Below are positions 49,461-58,022 of a stretch of DNA of 64,000 bases, in pieces; within the stretch, counting starts at the first letter, position 1; the number at the start of each line of letters is the position of its first letter. The stretch is from Bacteroidota bacterium. GTDB lineage: Bacteria > Bacteroidota > Bacteroidia > Chitinophagales > Chitinophagaceae. Below the pieces are notes generated by a model. It saw only the letters and a list, made by a program, of their open reading frames with translations. It searched no databases and had not been told where the DNA came from. A program made the translations under genes and the position numbers. The stretch covers positions 62,001 through 126,000 of the forward strand of contig JADJZY010000037.1 in NCBI GenBank assembly GCA_016715505.1, in the 5' to 3' direction.

Positions 49461-50501
49461 CTATTTTTGATGCGAATAATATTTCTCTTTTAAATAATAG
49501 CTGGCTTTCACCAATAAAATTAATGCAGGCACTTCCACCAATGGACCGATTACACCTGCAAATGCCTGCCCGCTATTGATGCCAAATACACCAATGGCAA
49601 CGGCAATGGCCAATTCGAAATTGTTACCACTCGCTGTAAATGATAAAGCAACCGTATCGCGATAGTTGGCGCCGATTTTTTTACTGACAAAAAACATCAG
49701 AAAAAACATGATAGCGAAGAAGATGCTCAAGGGCAATGCCACACGAAGGACGTCTAAAGGTAATTGTACCATCATACTCCCTTTTAAACTAAACATCACT
49801 ACGATCGTGAACAACAAAGCGATCAACGTAATCGGTGATATTTTCGGAATAAATTTGGTATTAAACCACGTTTCACCTTTTAACTTCATCAACACGATGC
49901 GGCTTATCATGGCCAGAATAAACGGAATGCCCAGGTATAGGAATACGGTTTCCAATATTTGCATAAAAGCGATGTTGATGGTTAAAGCTTTGATGCCGAA
50001 TAAGGGTAACATCACTTCCAAATAGAAATAAGCATAGGCACTAAAAAACAATACCTGTAATACACTATTGATACCCACCAAACCGGCAGTTAACTCGCGG
50101 TTTCCACCTGCTAATTCATTCCAAACAATCACCATGGCAATACATGGGGCCAATCCGATAATGATGAGCCCGGTCATATAATCCGGATAATCTTTCAAAA
50201 ATAATACGGCCAGCGAAAACATCAGAAAGGGTCCAACAATCCAGGTAATAAAAAATGATGCCGTGAGCAATTTGGGTTGCTTAAACATCTGAGGCACCTT
50301 TTTAAAATCCACTTTGGTGAGTGGTGGGTACATCATCAGGATTAAACCTATTGCCAATGGAATATTGGTGGTACCTCGATTAAAGGAATTGATAAAATCC
50401 GGTGTACCGGGCAGAAAATATCCTATAGCTACTCCAATCCCCATGGCCATAAAAATCCATAAGGTGAGATATCGATCTAAAAATTTTAATTTTGGTTGCA
50501 T
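49461..50501 (-). CDS. acr3: Arsenite efflux transporter, ACR3 family
   Basis: 346 residues with ten membrane helices. Family blocks: LDRYLTLWIFMAMGIGVAIGY at the N-terminus, IGLILMMYPPLTKVDF, and the motif GLAPCIAMVIVWNELAGG, whose Cys is essential in known ACR3 proteins, and FTASGNNFELAIAVAIGVFG near 300. It exports arsenite across the inner membrane driven by the proton-motive force. 22 bases separate it from the upstream thioredoxin-like gene. Intact. Confidence 0.95.
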   Translation of the reverse strand: MQPKLKFLDRYLTLWIFMAMGIGVAIGYFLPGTPDFINSFNRGTTNIPLAIGLILMMYPPLTKVDFKKVPQMFKQPKLLTASFFITWIVGPFLMFSLAVLFLKDYPDYMTGLIIIGLAPCIAMVIVWNELAGGNRELTAGLVGINSVLQVLFFSAYAYFYLEVMLPLFGIKALTINIAFMQILETVFLYLGIPFILAMISRIVLMKLKGETWFNTKFIPKISPITLIALLFTIVVMFSLKGSMMVQLPLDVLRVALPLSIFFAIMFFLMFFVSKKIGANYRDTVALSFTASGNNFELAIAVAIGVFGINSGQAFAGVIGPLVEVPALILLVKASYYLKEKYYSHQK

Positions 50502-50523
50502 AAAAATTCGATTTCACCCCGAT

Positions 50524-50769
50524 TTAATTCATCGCTGATAGTAGTTGTTTGATTTCCTGAACATCTGCAGCCCGACCTTTTATTTTCATTTCTTCATTGA
50601 TCATAAGAACCGGTGTAGTCAACACATTGTATTTCATAATCTCTTCAATATCCTCAATTTTGCTAACTCGCACATCCATGCCCAATTGTTTAACCGCTTC
50701 CAGGGCATTGTTATAAGTAGTTTTACATTTGGCACATCCCGTACCCAGAACTTTTATTTCAATCATCAT
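50524..50769 (-). CDS. Thioredoxin-like small redox protein
   Basis: 81 residues starting MMIEIKVLGTGCAKCKTTYN, with a CxxC active site (CAKC) at about 12-15, a cis-Pro TTPVLMIN near 52, and a C-terminal helix. This is the 'redox-active disulfide protein 2' family often found with ars genes. It could reduce the arsenate reductase. The longer start at 50802 would run through the operator at 50784-50799, so the shorter start is preferred. Second gene of the ars operon. Confidence 0.88.
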   Translation of the reverse strand: MMIEIKVLGTGCAKCKTTYNNALEAVKQLGMDVRVSKIEDIEEIMKYNVLTTPVLMINEEMKIKGRAADVQEIKQLLSAMN

Positions 50770-50783
50770 ATTTGGATTAATCA

Positions 50784-50799
50784 TTCGCAAATCTACGAA
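50784..50799 (-). promoter_or_regulatory. ArsR operator fused with the -7 box, upstream of the thioredoxin-like gene
   Basis: TTCG-CAAATCTA-CGAA. The 8-base spacer, read on the minus strand, is TAGATTTG, a -7 box, so bound repressor would cover the promoter. One of three sites with the same arms and spacing. Confidence 0.6.
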
Positions 50800-50810
50800 C
50801 AATATTTTAA

Positions 50811-50826
50811 TTCGTATTCTTACGAA
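50811..50826 (-). promoter_or_regulatory. ArsR-type operator, second site
   Basis: TTCG-TATTCTTA-CGAA, an extended palindrome (ATTCGTA..TACGAAT), 11 bases upstream of the first site, in the -33 region of the same promoter and 3 bases past the arsR stop. Confidence 0.55.
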
Positions 50827-50829
50827 TAT

Positions 50830-51157
50830 TTATTTTTGGCACATTTCCTTTAAAGCCACTTCATTAAACATTCGAGCAAACAAATCCTGGGCCTTCATCC
50901 AATTCTCCTTATGAATACAATATTTTACCGTAGGTGGAGTAATATTTCCTTGAATGAGTCCTGCATCTTTGAGTTCATTGAGATGTTGCGACAAGGTGGA
51001 TTTGGCAATAGGGAGTTCATCCGCCATATCGCCGTGATAACAACAGGTTTGAGTGCTTAACCATTGCAAAAATCGTGATTCGAACAGGATGAGCCATGGC
51101 CTTTCCAAATCGAGCAAGTTGCTCCTGATCAGTGCTGAAGATATTTGACTTAGTCAT
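50830..51157 (-). CDS. arsR: ArsR/SmtB-family arsenic-responsive repressor (one frameshift)
   Basis: About 108 residues. It starts MTKSNIFSTDQEQLARFGKAMAHPVR; an extra T near 51075 breaks the frame, and removing it restores ITILQWLSTQTCCYHGDMADELPIAKS. The winged helix is LPIAKSTLSQHLNELKDAGLI with the recognition helix STLSQHLNEL, and the wing GNITPPTVKYCIHKENW. The adjacent Cys pair TCC in helix 3 is a possible arsenite site. ArsR leaves DNA when arsenite binds. The gene leads the ars operon and its product should bind the three TTCG-N8-CGAA sites around it. Confidence 0.88.
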
Positions 51158-51162
51158 AGTAA

Positions 51163-51178
51163 TTCGCAAATGTACGAA
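51163..51178 (-). promoter_or_regulatory. ArsR operator fused with the -7 box of arsR
   Basis: TTCG-CAAATGTA-CGAA, 6 bases before the arsR start. On the minus strand the spacer reads TACATTTG, a full -7 box, so ArsR would repress its own gene. Confidence 0.62.
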
Positions 51179-51414
51179 CTTAAATGCATGCGGATGCTCA
51201 TGGTCAAATCCCATCTTTGCCATAAGCTAGATTCATCGGTCATTTTCTTCGGACAAAATAATCAAGTAGATATTTTTGAAGCTTTATACCTAAATGCAGA
51301 CAAAGCCATTGATTTTTCCGATGAAGTGTTTTGTAATTGCATGGTGAAATCCTTTACATCCATATACCTTTGTCCTTCGGTTTATAGACCCATATATATA
51401 TAAATACACAATTC

Positions 51415-52548
51415 ATGAAAATAGGCATAGTTTGTTATCCAACATTTGGTGGCAGTGGCGTTTTAGCAACGGAATTAGGAAAAGCACTGGCTGATAAAGG
51501 CCATATCATTCACTTTATAACGTATCAACAACCGGTTCGATTGGATGCATTTCACCCAAATATTTTTTACCACGAAGTAACGGTTCCTACATACCCCTTA
51601 TTCGACTTCCCACCTTATGAGTCTGCATTATCGTCGACATTGGTTGACGTCATTTTAAATCAGGGATTGGATTTACTTCATGTCCACTATGCCATTCCAC
51701 ATGCTTCATCAGCCTATTTGGCCAATCAAATTTTAAAAAAACAACAAGCCAATATTCCTTTTATTACAACCCTGCATGGTACGGATATTACATTAGTCGG
51801 TAAGGATAAAATGTATGAATCGGTGGTCACGTTTTCCATCAACGAATCTGATGCCATTACGGCTGTATCTGAAAATTTGCGTCAAGAAACCTTGAATTCA
51901 TTTAAAATCGAAAAAGAAATTCATGTGATTCCAAACTTTGTGGATATCAAACGATTCTCACAAAGCAATAAGGAACATTTCAAAAAAATGTTGGCACCCA
52001 ATGGTGAAAAAATCTTGGCCCACGTTTCCAATTTCAGAAAAGTAAAACGGGTTGATGATGTGATTCATATGTTTTATCAATTGCGAAAATCGATGCCCTG
52101 TAAATTGCTCATGATTGGTGATGGTCCTGAACGACAGGCTATGGAGCAGTTATGCCGTGAATTAGGCACCTGTGAGGATATTCGCTTTTTGGGTAAGCAA
52201 GAAAAACTCGAAGAAATTTTATCCATAACAGATTTATTTTTACTCCCTTCGGCATATGAAAGCTTCGGGTTGGCAGCTTTGGAGGCCATGGGGTGTCAGG
52301 TTCCTGTTATTTCAACCAATGCAGGCGGTATTCCCGAAATCAATATCCATGGAGTTACCGGGTATTTAACTGAAGTAGGTGATACCGAATCCATGGCTAA
52401 ATACGCTCTTGAATTACTCAGTGATGAAGATAAGCTCAATACCTTCAAAAAAAATGCGCTTGAACAGGCTCAAAAATTCAGAATTGACCTCATCGTACCA
52501 ATGTATGAACATTTGTACGAAAGCCTGGTGCCAGCAGCAGCTTTGTAA
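51415..52548 (+). CDS. bshA: N-acetyl-alpha-D-glucosaminyl L-malate synthase BshA
   Basis: BshA is the GT4 enzyme of the first step of bacillithiol synthesis: UDP-GlcNAc plus L-malate. The 377 residues open MKIGIVCYPTFGGSGVLATEL, with HVHYAIPHASSAYLA near 100, ITTLHGTDITLVGKD near 120, VIPNFVDIKRF near 178, and the C-terminal nucleotide-sugar site LPSAYESFGLAALEAMGC near 281 (the E-x7-E type). A TACCTTTG box lies at 51365-51372. Next to the ars operon but on the other strand. The 235 bases between hold no gene I can support. Confidence 0.94.
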   Translation: MKIGIVCYPTFGGSGVLATELGKALADKGHIIHFITYQQPVRLDAFHPNIFYHEVTVPTYPLFDFPPYESALSSTLVDVILNQGLDLLHVHYAIPHASSAYLANQILKKQQANIPFITTLHGTDITLVGKDKMYESVVTFSINESDAITAVSENLRQETLNSFKIEKEIHVIPNFVDIKRFSQSNKEHFKKMLAPNGEKILAHVSNFRKVKRVDDVIHMFYQLRKSMPCKLLMIGDGPERQAMEQLCRELGTCEDIRFLGKQEKLEEILSITDLFLLPSAYESFGLAALEAMGCQVPVISTNAGGIPEINIHGVTGYLTEVGDTESMAKYALELLSDEDKLNTFKKNALEQAQKFRIDLIVPMYEHLYESLVPAAAL

Positions 52549-52646
52549 TTTTTAGCCCCTTCTACTCCAGCAACTTATACACATTGCTTTCAGGCTCAAA
52601 AGGGTCATTATCAAAGGTTTTTATATATTTGCCGTTTATTGAATAT

Positions 52647-53537
52647 ATGATAGCACCAAAAGGCATTCTGATTCCGGTCGGAGGCGCAGAGGATAAGGGT
52701 ACAGACCTTGAACAAGGGTTTATCCAAAGAAACAATCTAAACTTCTTTGAACAGGGCATTCTCGTCCGCATAGTCAACGAAACAAAGCATAAACAACAAA
52801 GCAGAATCGAAGTTATCACCACAGCTTCAACGATTCCATTTGAAGTGGGTGCTAATTATCTGGATGCTTTTAGTAAACTTTCTTGTACCAATGTTGGGGT
52901 CATCCATATTCGGAACCGGGAAGATGCACAGAATCCTGAATATATTCAACGGGTGAAAGAAGCTGATGCAGTGATGTTTAGCGGTGGTAATCAAATGCGG
53001 TTGACAGCTACATTCGGGGGAACGGAAATATATCGAATCCTGCATGATAGATATAAAAATGAAACCGGATTCATTCTGGCAGGAACCAGCGCCGGGGCTA
53101 TGGCCATGAGTAATACGATGATTTACCAAGGAAATGCTGCGAATGCACACTTAAAAGGAGCCGTAAAAGTCACCACCGGATTGGCTTTTATGCAAGATGT
53201 TATTTTTGATTCCCATTTCGATAAACGTGGTCGTTTCGGGCGATTGGCACAGGCTGTTTCTACCAATCCCTCTTGTATTGGAATTGGATTGGGTGAAGAT
53301 ACCGGACTCATGATTACGGATGGTAATGTGATGGAAGCGATTGGAAGCGGTATGATTATCATCATTGATGGTCATGATATTGGGCATAGCAATATTGCGG
53401 ATTTAGCGGATGGAAAGCCCATTTCTGTTGAAAACTTACGGGTGCATTTTTTGGCAAAAGGCAATAAATACATTCTTCAGGATCGTAAATACCAGGAAAG
53501 TCTGGAATATGAATACGAAAAAACAGATGTAGAGTAA
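52647..53537 (+). CDS. cphB: Cyanophycinase
   Basis: Cyanophycinase is a serine exopeptidase (family S51) that splits the storage polymer cyanophycin into beta-Asp-Arg dipeptides. The start at 52647 (MIAPKGILIPVGGAEDKGTD) lies 16 bases after a TATATTTG -7 box, which rules out the longer frame. About 296 residues. VMFSGGNQMRLT near 112 and the nucleophile elbow GTSAGAMAMSN near 150 are diagnostic, and FDSHFDKRGRFGRL near 192 is typical. No cyanophycin synthetase is in the window. DUF445 follows 4 bases later. Confidence 0.93.
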   Translation: MIAPKGILIPVGGAEDKGTDLEQGFIQRNNLNFFEQGILVRIVNETKHKQQSRIEVITTASTIPFEVGANYLDAFSKLSCTNVGVIHIRNREDAQNPEYIQRVKEADAVMFSGGNQMRLTATFGGTEIYRILHDRYKNETGFILAGTSAGAMAMSNTMIYQGNAANAHLKGAVKVTTGLAFMQDVIFDSHFDKRGRFGRLAQAVSTNPSCIGIGLGEDTGLMITDGNVMEAIGSGMIIIIDGHDIGHSNIADLADGKPISVENLRVHFLAKGNKYILQDRKYQESLEYEYEKTDVE

Positions 53538-53541
53538 TCGT

Positions 53542-54162
53542 ATGCTTTCCTTACTATTACTCCCTGTTATTTCAGCATTTATCGGATGGTTCACCAATCT
53601 GATAGCCATTAAGATGCTGTTTCACCCACGAAATCCTGTAAAAATTCTTGGATTCACGATTCAAGGAATTTTTCCAAAGCGTCAGGCACAATTTGCCGAA
53701 AAATTAGGCCAGTTGGTAGCCAATGAGTTGATTCATTTTGAAGATATCGAAAAAAAAATCACGTCTCCCGAAACCATTGCCAGGGCTCTCCCATTGGTGG
53801 ATCAGCATGTTGAACATTTTATACAGGTTAAGCTCAAAGAGGAAATCCCATTGCTCTCGATGTTCATCGGGAGTGATACCATTCAAAATATCAAGAAGGG
53901 TATCGTTCATGAAGTAGAAGTGCTCTTTCCAACCCTCATTCAGCAAATGACCGGGCATTTGAAAGAAGAATTGGACATCCAAAAACTGGTTACAGAAAAA
54001 GTTAAACAATTTAGTAGCGATAAACTGGAATCCATTTTAAATGCTATTATGAAAAAAGAATTTCGATTTGTGGAAATTCTCGGTGCAGTACTTGGATTCC
54101 TGATCGGACTCCTTCAAGCCGGAATTTCTTATTTCAGCAATAACCATTCAGCGGGCATTTAA
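53542..54162 (+). CDS. DUF445 family membrane protein
   Basis: 206 residues that open LLLLPVISAFIGWFTNLIAIKMLFHPRNPV, with the family's GWxTNxxAIxMLF in the first helix, then GIFPKRQAQFAEKLGQLVANEL. A C-terminal helix (EILGAVLGFLIGLLQAGIS) gives two membrane anchors around a helical central domain. Function unknown. It is 4 bases after the cyanophycinase stop, so they are probably co-transcribed. Confidence 0.88.
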   Translation: MLSLLLLPVISAFIGWFTNLIAIKMLFHPRNPVKILGFTIQGIFPKRQAQFAEKLGQLVANELIHFEDIEKKITSPETIARALPLVDQHVEHFIQVKLKEEIPLLSMFIGSDTIQNIKKGIVHEVEVLFPTLIQQMTGHLKEELDIQKLVTEKVKQFSSDKLESILNAIMKKEFRFVEILGAVLGFLIGLLQAGISYFSNNHSAGI

Positions 54163-54201
54163 TAGAAATTCAGTACTTTTCACCCCTGTAATTCGCCAAT
54201 T

Positions 54202-55380
54202 ATGCAATTAGCCAAAAGACTTTCGAAAATTGAAGAGCCCCAAACCATTAAAATGGCTAAACTCAGTCGCGAACTCAAAGCACAGGGCAAGGATATCATT
54301 GATCTGAGTTTGGGTGAACCGGACTTCCGAACACCTCAACATATTGTGGAAGCAGCCATTCAAGCCATGCAGGATGGTTTTACCAAATATCCACCCGTTG
54401 CAGGATTTCCAGACTTGCGACTAGCCATTACCGAAAAATTCAAACGCGACAATCATCTTGAATATACGCCTGATCAGGTCATGGTTGGAACAGGTGCCAA
54501 ACAATGTTTAGCGAATGCTATATTAAGTATCATTGACGATGGAGACGAAGTGATTATCCCCGCCCCTTTTTGGGTCACTTATGCCGATTTGGTTAAATTG
54601 GCTGATGGGATTGTGGTACAAGTGAATGGTACTTTCCAACATGATTTCAAAATCAGTGCGTCGGAATTGGAACAGGCCATCACCTCAAAAACGAAACTGT
54701 TCATTTTTTCATCGCCTTGTAATCCAACTGGTTCTATCTACTCATTCGAAGAATTAAAAGCCCTGGCCGAAGTATTTGAAAGGCACCCAAATATTTATAT
54801 CATCTCCGATGAAATTTATGAATATATCAACTTCGAAGGGCCACATGAGAGTATTGCACAATTTGAATCCATCCGCGATCGGGTCATCATCATCAATGGT
54901 TTGTCAAAAGGATTTGCCATGACTGGTTGGAGACTGGGTTACATGGCCGGTCCAAAAAATATCATCACCGCCTGCGAAAAAATTCAAAGTCAGTTTACAT
55001 CAGGGCCCAATTCTATTACCCAGAAAGCTGCTGTTGCTGCGCTCAAAGGAGATATGCAACCCACATTGGACATGAAAGAATCTTTTCGGGAAAGAAGAGA
55101 TTATTTGGTTCAGGCATTATCAAACATCCCGGGCTTAAAAGTGAATATGCCTCCCGGCGCATTTTACGTATTCCCGGATATCACACATTTTTTAAACAAG
55201 GGTGACATACAAAGCGCTGAGGACTTGTGTATGTATTTGCTTGACAAAGGAGGAGTAAGTTGTGTAACCGGAGATGCATTTGGTGATCCACATTGTATCC
55301 GTATTTCTTATGCGACTTCACTGGATTTACTCAAAGAAGCTGTCAAGAGACTGGAGCAGGCATTTGCCGCTATTTATTAA
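54202..55380 (+). CDS. Pyridoxal-phosphate aminotransferase, class I (AspAT-like)
   Basis: 392 residues. LSLGEPDFRTPQHIVEAA near 35, YPPVAGFPDLRLAI near 62, GAKQCLANAILSIID, SSPCNPTGSIYSFEEL near 173, and ISDEIYEYINFEG near 198 with the PLP-ring Asp and Tyr. The PLP lysine is in NGLSKGFAMTGWRLGYMAG near 235, and CIRISYATS near 370 carries the carboxylate-binding Arg. This fits subgroup I-beta aspartate/prephenate aminotransferases. The exact amino acid is not fixed by sequence alone. Followed by the AMP nucleosidase gene after 15 bases. Confidence 0.93.
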   Translation: MQLAKRLSKIEEPQTIKMAKLSRELKAQGKDIIDLSLGEPDFRTPQHIVEAAIQAMQDGFTKYPPVAGFPDLRLAITEKFKRDNHLEYTPDQVMVGTGAKQCLANAILSIIDDGDEVIIPAPFWVTYADLVKLADGIVVQVNGTFQHDFKISASELEQAITSKTKLFIFSSPCNPTGSIYSFEELKALAEVFERHPNIYIISDEIYEYINFEGPHESIAQFESIRDRVIIINGLSKGFAMTGWRLGYMAGPKNIITACEKIQSQFTSGPNSITQKAAVAALKGDMQPTLDMKESFRERRDYLVQALSNIPGLKVNMPPGAFYVFPDITHFLNKGDIQSAEDLCMYLLDKGGVSCVTGDAFGDPHCIRISYATSLDLLKEAVKRLEQAFAAIY

Positions 55381-55395
55381 GCAAAACACATCAAC

Positions 55396-56166
55396 ATGAA
55401 AACGAAACAAGAAATTGTCAATAACTGGCTCCCCAGATATACCGGTGAAGAATTGGCCAATTTTGGGAAGTATGTTTTGCTCACTAACTTTACGAATTAC
55501 GTTGAAATGTTTGCCCGCAAGCATAAAACAAAAGTGATTGGAAAAGACAAACCGATGTGTTGTGCAACTGCCAATGGTATATCAATCATCAATTTTGGTA
55601 TGGGTTCTGCCAGTGCTGCTACCATCATGGATTTACTCACGGCCATTCAACCTAAAGCAGTTTTATTTTTGGGCAAATGTGGCGGATTGAAAAAAAAGAA
55701 TAAAGTCGGAGATTTGATTCTACCGATTGCCGCTATACGGGGTGAAGGAACCAGCAATGATTATTTCCCACCCGAAGTTCCCGCTCTTCCTGCATTTGCA
55801 CTGGAGAAAGCCATTTCTACAACGATTCGTGATAAAGGATTTGATTATTGGACAGGCACTTGTTATACCACCAACCGTCGCGTTTGGGAACATGATACCC
55901 AGTTTAAAAATTACCTGAAAACCATTCGGGCCATGGCCATCGATATGGAAACGGCTACCATCCTGACAACCGGATTTTACAATCGAATTCCAACGGGTGC
56001 TTTGTTGTTGGTTAGTGATCAACCAATGATACCGGAAGGTGTAAAAACCGCTGAAAGTGACAAAAATGTAACCTCGGGCTTTGTTGAAAAACATCTTGAA
56101 ATCGGTATTGATTCTTTAAAACAATTGATCAATAACGGAAATACTGTCAAACATTTGCGATTTTAA
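55396..56166 (+). CDS. amn: AMP nucleosidase (PNP/UDP phosphorylase family)
   Basis: 256 residues. This is the short Bacteroidota form lacking the N-terminal domain of E. coli Amn. Blocks: FTNYVEMFARKHKTKVIGKD, GISIINFGMGSASAATIMDLL near 55-75, VLFLGKCGGLKKKNKVGDL near 93, IRGEGTSNDYFPPEVPALP near 115, and MAIDMETATILTTGFYN near 180 with the Met-Glu typical of nucleoside binding. It splits AMP to adenine and ribose 5-phosphate. The ABC ATPase gene begins 4 bases after its stop. Confidence 0.88.
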   Translation: MKTKQEIVNNWLPRYTGEELANFGKYVLLTNFTNYVEMFARKHKTKVIGKDKPMCCATANGISIINFGMGSASAATIMDLLTAIQPKAVLFLGKCGGLKKKNKVGDLILPIAAIRGEGTSNDYFPPEVPALPAFALEKAISTTIRDKGFDYWTGTCYTTNRRVWEHDTQFKNYLKTIRAMAIDMETATILTTGFYNRIPTGALLLVSDQPMIPEGVKTAESDKNVTSGFVEKHLEIGIDSLKQLINNGNTVKHLRF

Positions 56167-56169
56167 TGC

Positions 56170-57885
56170 ATGAAACGCATGGAAAAAATCTCTACATCCG
56201 TGCTTGAAGTCAAAAACCTTTCGGTGGATTTTGTCAGCGATATGGAGCGAACCCATGCTGTGCAACAAATCAGTTTTGAATTAGAAGCCGGAAAAACATT
56301 GGCCTTGGTTGGAGAAAGCGGATCGGGCAAATCCGTAACTGCCATGTCGATTGTTCAATTATTACCCCTACAACTGACCAGGTATCCGCAAGGTGAAATA
56401 TGGTTGCGTTTGGGTGATGAACGATTAAATCTATTAAATTGTTCCAATGAAAAGCTGGAACAAATTCGGGGAAAAGAAATTGGATTCATTTTTCAGGAAC
56501 CCATGACATCGCTCAATCCACTCATGCGATGTGGGGAACAGGTTACAGAAATGATTTGCAAGCATCTTGATGTATCACATAGCGAGGCGGAGAAAAAAAC
56601 CTTAGCCTTGTTCGAAGAAGTAGATTTACCCAACCCTCCGGCCATTTTAAAAAGATATCCTCATGAACTTTCAGGAGGTCAAAAACAACGGGTCATGATT
56701 GCTATGGCGATCAGTTGTGATCCTCAGATTTTAATTGCCGACGAACCTAGCACCGCTCTTGATGCGACTGTGCAGAAAACCATTTTAGACTTGCTGAAAA
56801 AATTACAAGTCAAAAAAAACATGGCGCTGTTATTTATCACCCATGATTTGCAACTGGTTAAAAACTTTGCTGATGATACATTGGTGATGTATCGGAGTAA
56901 AATGATTTAAAAATCAAGCTCCAAAAACCTTTTCGAAAATCCGATTGAATCATATACCCGAGGATTGTTATCATGCCGTCCGGAACCCGGAAAGCGAATT
57001 CGAAAACTACCCACTGTGGAAGATATGATTTCCGGACAAGTTGTCGAAAAGGAGAATATCATCAGCCCGGAATCATTTGAAAAACAAATCGCAGAAATTC
57101 AACAAGAACCTGTTCTATTAGAAATAAAGGATTTAAAGATATCCTATAGCATCCAAAAGAACTTCTGGGGCAAAACAATCCGCCAATTCGATGCGGTGAA
57201 TGGGGTCGATCTGATTATTCGTAAGGGCGAAACCTTAGGACTGGTTGGAGAAAGCGGCTGCGGAAAAACTTCCTTAGGAAAGGCCATTGTTGGTTTGAAC
57301 GAATATTCGCACGGAACTATTTTATATCAGGGAAAATCAATCCGGGATATGAATCGTGAAGAAAAACAAAAATATACCCGGGAGGTTCAAATGATTTTTC
57401 AGGATCCTTACTCCAGTTTAAATCCTGCTCTGCAAATTGGAAAAGCCATTATAGAACCGATGGTAGTTCATGGTTTATTGAATACTCATGAACGAATTGC
57501 CAAGATGGAATCCTTGCTTTTACAAGTTGGACTTTTACCTGAACATGCCCATCGATATCCACATGAATTTTCCGGCGGTCAACGACAACGAATTTGTATT
57601 GCCCGGGCACTTGCGTTACAACCTAAATTATTGATTTGTGATGAGAGTGTAAGTGCCTTGGATGTAAGTGTTCAGGCCCAAATTTTAAATCTCCTTCTCG
57701 AATTAAGGGAAGCATTTAATTTGAGTTATTTATTTATTTCACATGATCTGGGTGTGGTTAAACATATCAGCCAACATATTGCTGTAATGAATCAGGGGCT
57801 TTTAGTTGAATATCAGGATGCCAATGCCCTTTATCATTCACCTCAAAATACTTATACCCAAAAATTATTAGCTGCATCGATGTAA
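56170..57885 (+). CDS. Double ATPase of a peptide-type ABC importer, with an in-frame stop
   Basis: Two DppD/DppF-like ATPase domains are encoded in one frame. Domain 1: GESGSGKS near 48, LSGGQKQRVMIAMA, ILIADEPSTALD. Domain 2: GESGCGKTSLGKA near 360, FSGGQRQRICIARA, LLICDESVSALD, and HSPQNTYTQKLL at the end. Between them the frame meets a TAA at 56908-56910 (after MYRSKMI), then continues KSSSKNLFENPIESYTRGLL, the normal linker. GAA to TAA by one substitution would explain it; unlike the other breaks it is not a frameshift. Either a real nonsense mutation or a base error. Fused two-domain ATPases of this kind are common (YejF-like). No permease genes lie nearby, so the substrate is unknown. 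Confidence 0.88.
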
Positions 57886-57971
57886 GAGCGCGTGCTGTAT
57901 GTTACAGATATAGATTTAAAGTCCAATTGAAATACACTAAATCGACAAAATCGCAGATCAAGAATCTCATC

Positions 57972-58000
57972 AAAAAAAATCCCCCAATCAAGGGGGATTC
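57972..58000 (-). terminator. Terminator of the pyrophosphatase gene
   Basis: On the minus strand AATCCCCC-TTGATT-GGGGGATT followed by eight T, 23 bases after the stop at 58023. Confidence 0.92.
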
Positions 58001-58022
58001 AAGTTGAATAAAAAACTTCTAG

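Noticed and set aside
51170..51403. 77-residue plus-strand frame between arsR and bshA
   Set aside because: It starts inside the arsR operator/promoter, shows no motif, and holds the bshA -7 box near its end.
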